Positions 6,536 to 7,796 of a stretch of DNA of 7,796 nucleotides are shown here, piece after piece. Positions within the stretch are counted from its first letter, which is position 1; every line of letters starts with the position of its first letter. The notes under the pieces were generated by a model, which did not search any database, was not told the DNA's origin, and saw nothing but the letters and a program-made list of their open reading frames with translations. The translations under genes and the position numbers were made by a program. Source of the DNA: Nanobdellota archaeon (GTDB lineage Archaea; Nanobdellota; Nanobdellia; Pacearchaeales; GW2011-AR1); assembly GCA_018816205.1 (NCBI GenBank), contig JAHIWJ010000212.1:1-7796 (forward strand), in the 5' to 3' direction.

Positions 6536-6555
6536 GCTTTCTACAGCTACCTTTT

Positions 6556-7701
6556 ATGATCCAACTTAAAATGACCAAGAATATTGCATTGATTGAGCTG
6601 CAGCCCCATCCAACCACGATTGGCGGAGTCAATACGCATATTGAATATTTATCCAGAGAGTTAAAAAAAAGGGGCCACAAAGTAACGATAATTACCTCCC
6701 GTCCGTCTAGCAAACTTTTGTCCAAGAACAAACTCAGAAAAGATATTGTCTATGTAGGAATAGAGCACAAAAAGTTCGACGACTTTAAGGGCATTAATAA
6801 GCTGTTCTACTATCTCTGGAGATTTTTCTTTGAAATTATTTTTGTTATATCCCTTACAAAAACTCTGAGGAGAAGCGAATACAACATTATAGACGTACAA
6901 TCTCCAATTACGCCTGCCCTAGCCTGCTCTTTCTCTGGAAAAAAATATTTCATTACCGCTCACGGCATTCACCATCAGGGTTTTAAAAAACTCTATAGCT
7001 CCAGAAAAGATGTAATTGTTTCTAGGATAGGTTCAACAATATACAAAATTTTCGAACGATACAACATCAAAAGGGCCACAAGAATAATCTGTCTTGGACA
7101 AGACACCTTAGACTATTATTCCAAATTTAACGATTGCGTCATAATACCCAACGGGATTGATACAGAGAAGTTTAAATCTAAAAACCTTAAGAGAAAAAAA
7201 GTCATTATCTCAGTAGGCAGGTTCACAGAACAAAAACAAGTGGATAAACTAGTTAAGGCGATGGATAATCTGCCAGATTATGTTTTGAAGGTAATTGGCC
7301 TCGGCCCTCTCGAAGAGCAGATAAAAACCATGTGTTCCAAAAGGAAAAACTGTGAATTTTTAGGATACAAAGACCAAGAAGAAATATCTCTTTATCTGCA
7401 GGAAGCAAGATTTATGATTCTTCCTTCTTTATTCGAAGGATTGCCAATCTCGATGCTTGAAGGCATGTCTTGCGGAGTCATTCCTGTAACCACAATGGTG
7501 GGGGATATTCCCATAGTAGTAAAAGAAGGGAAGACAGGTTTCTTCCTGAAGAATAATTCTCCGGAAGAGATTATTAAAACTGTCAGAAAAGCTGAGAAAA
7601 CAAATGTAACTAAAATCAGCAGGAGCTGTACAAACCTAATAAAAAAAGATTATGCATGGGAGAAGATTACAACAAGATTTTTAGAAGCTTGGGAAAAGTA
7701 G
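6556..7701 (+). CDS. GT4-family (GT-B fold) glycosyltransferase
   Basis: This 381-residue protein is a complete GT4 enzyme and the only confident plus-strand gene in the window. The N-terminal domain has the glycine loop IGGVNTHIEYLSRELKKRGH (22-41), followed by an aromatic, hydrophobic stretch at 83-100 that may contact the membrane. HGIHHQG lies at 136-142 and IPNGIDTEKF at 197-206. The donor domain shows SVGRFTEQK (219-227) with Arg222 and Lys227, VIGLGPLEEQI (246-256), and a standard E-x7-E from Glu294 to Glu302 in FEGLPISMLEGMSCG. It should transfer a sugar from a nucleotide donor with retention of configuration, probably to a lipid-linked glycan. The ATG at 6556 is favoured by the TATA spacing; an ATG at 6571 (Met6) would give a protein five residues shorter. 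It is transcribed divergently from the rest of the cluster and may belong to another branch of the same pathway. Confidence 0.95.
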   Translation: MIQLKMTKNIALIELQPHPTTIGGVNTHIEYLSRELKKRGHKVTIITSRPSSKLLSKNKLRKDIVYVGIEHKKFDDFKGINKLFYYLWRFFFEIIFVISLTKTLRRSEYNIIDVQSPITPALACSFSGKKYFITAHGIHHQGFKKLYSSRKDVIVSRIGSTIYKIFERYNIKRATRIICLGQDTLDYYSKFNDCVIIPNGIDTEKFKSKNLKRKKVIISVGRFTEQKQVDKLVKAMDNLPDYVLKVIGLGPLEEQIKTMCSKRKNCEFLGYKDQEEISLYLQEARFMILPSLFEGLPISMLEGMSCGVIPVTTMVGDIPIVVKEGKTGFFLKNNSPEEIIKTVRKAEKTNVTKISRSCTNLIKKDYAWEKITTRFLEAWEK

Positions 7702-7755
7702 CCCAATTGCTAACTAATCAAATTAACTTGTTACACAAAGCAACAAATCAGAGCA

Positions 7756-7796
7756 ATGGAAAAGGCTAAAAAGAAAACCAAACACAAAGGCTCATG
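7756..7796 (+). CDS. Possible start of a further gene, cut off by window edge
   Basis: An ATG at 7756 opens a frame that stays open to the end, giving only MEKAKKKTKHKGS. The lysine-rich start could be the cytoplasmic end of a membrane protein or chance in AT-rich DNA. Neither a clear Shine-Dalgarno motif nor a good TATA box is seen in the 54 bp between the preceding stop and this ATG. Only the sequence to the right can decide. Confidence 0.25.
   Translation, partial: MEKAKKKTKHKGS

Larger units (their letters stand above)
6439..6555. promoter_or_regulatory. Divergent promoter region between the FemAB-like gene and the plus-strand GT4 gene
   Basis: This 117-bp non-coding stretch separates two genes that point away from each other. 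Each side has a TATA-like box preceded by the same BRE-like CCAAATA: on the minus strand CCAAATAA (6487-6480), and on the plus strand CCAAATAT (6522-6529). A perfect inverted repeat, TAAGTTT-N6-AAACTTA, lies at 6443-6462 near the expected start of the minus-strand transcript. It could be an operator, though the region is AT-rich and chance cannot be excluded. Confidence 0.55.

Noticed and set aside
6663..6674. A8G4 homopolymer run in the plus-strand GT4 gene as a programmed frameshift or phase-variation site
   Set aside because: The frame through it is intact and encodes the conserved LKKRGHK segment; the run is explained by Lys and Arg codons.
1..7796. tRNA or rRNA genes, CRISPR repeats, insertion sequences, integrase or attachment sites
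   Set aside because: Nearly the whole window is coding, and the gaps of 45, 55, 117 and 95 bp show no such structures by eye. No transposase or recombinase motif is present.

Overview
The window looks like part of a cell-surface glycan (polysaccharide or protein-glycosylation) gene cluster from an AT-rich archaeon. Three things point to archaea. Arginine is written mostly with AGA/AGG. TATA-like boxes lie about 20-22 nt (box edge to ATG) before several genes, the spacing expected for leaderless archaeal transcripts. Genes inside the operons instead carry Shine-Dalgarno (SD) motifs. I cannot fix the lineage from sequence alone; a methanogen or a DPANN-type archaeon are both possible. The AT-richness and codon preference were judged by eye, not computed.

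Layout. Seven genes lie on the minus strand, in transcription order: a FemAB/GNAT-fold acyltransferase (6438-5548), a GT4 glycosyltransferase (5545-4418), an extended SDR nucleotide-sugar epimerase (4451-3450), then, after a 55-bp gap with a TATA box, a DegT/DnrJ sugar aminotransferase (3394-2243), a GNAT N-acetyltransferase (2256-1786) and a divergent GT4 glycosyltransferase (1786-584). After another TATA-bearing gap comes a GT2 glycosyltransferase (538 to beyond base 1, so its C-terminus is missing). One gene, a further GT4 glycosyltransferase (6556-7701), runs on the plus strand from a 117-bp divergent promoter region. A possible gene start lies at the right edge (7756).

How the genes may work together. 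The SDR and the aminotransferase would alter nucleotide-linked sugars. The GNAT protein would N-acylate the new amino sugar. The three GT4 enzymes and the GT2 enzyme would add sugars to a lipid-linked or surface glycan. The FemAB-like protein would add an acyl or aminoacyl group, which is notable because archaea lack the murein on which this family was first described. No flippase, polymerase, oligosaccharyltransferase or sugar 4,6-dehydratase is present here, so the pathway must extend outside the window.

There is no clear sign of a wholly new system. The parts most worth a second look are the FemAB-like gene in this setting, the altered donor-binding residues of the GT4 protein at 584-1786, the overprinted junction at 4418-4451, and the symmetric sequence in the divergent promoter region.
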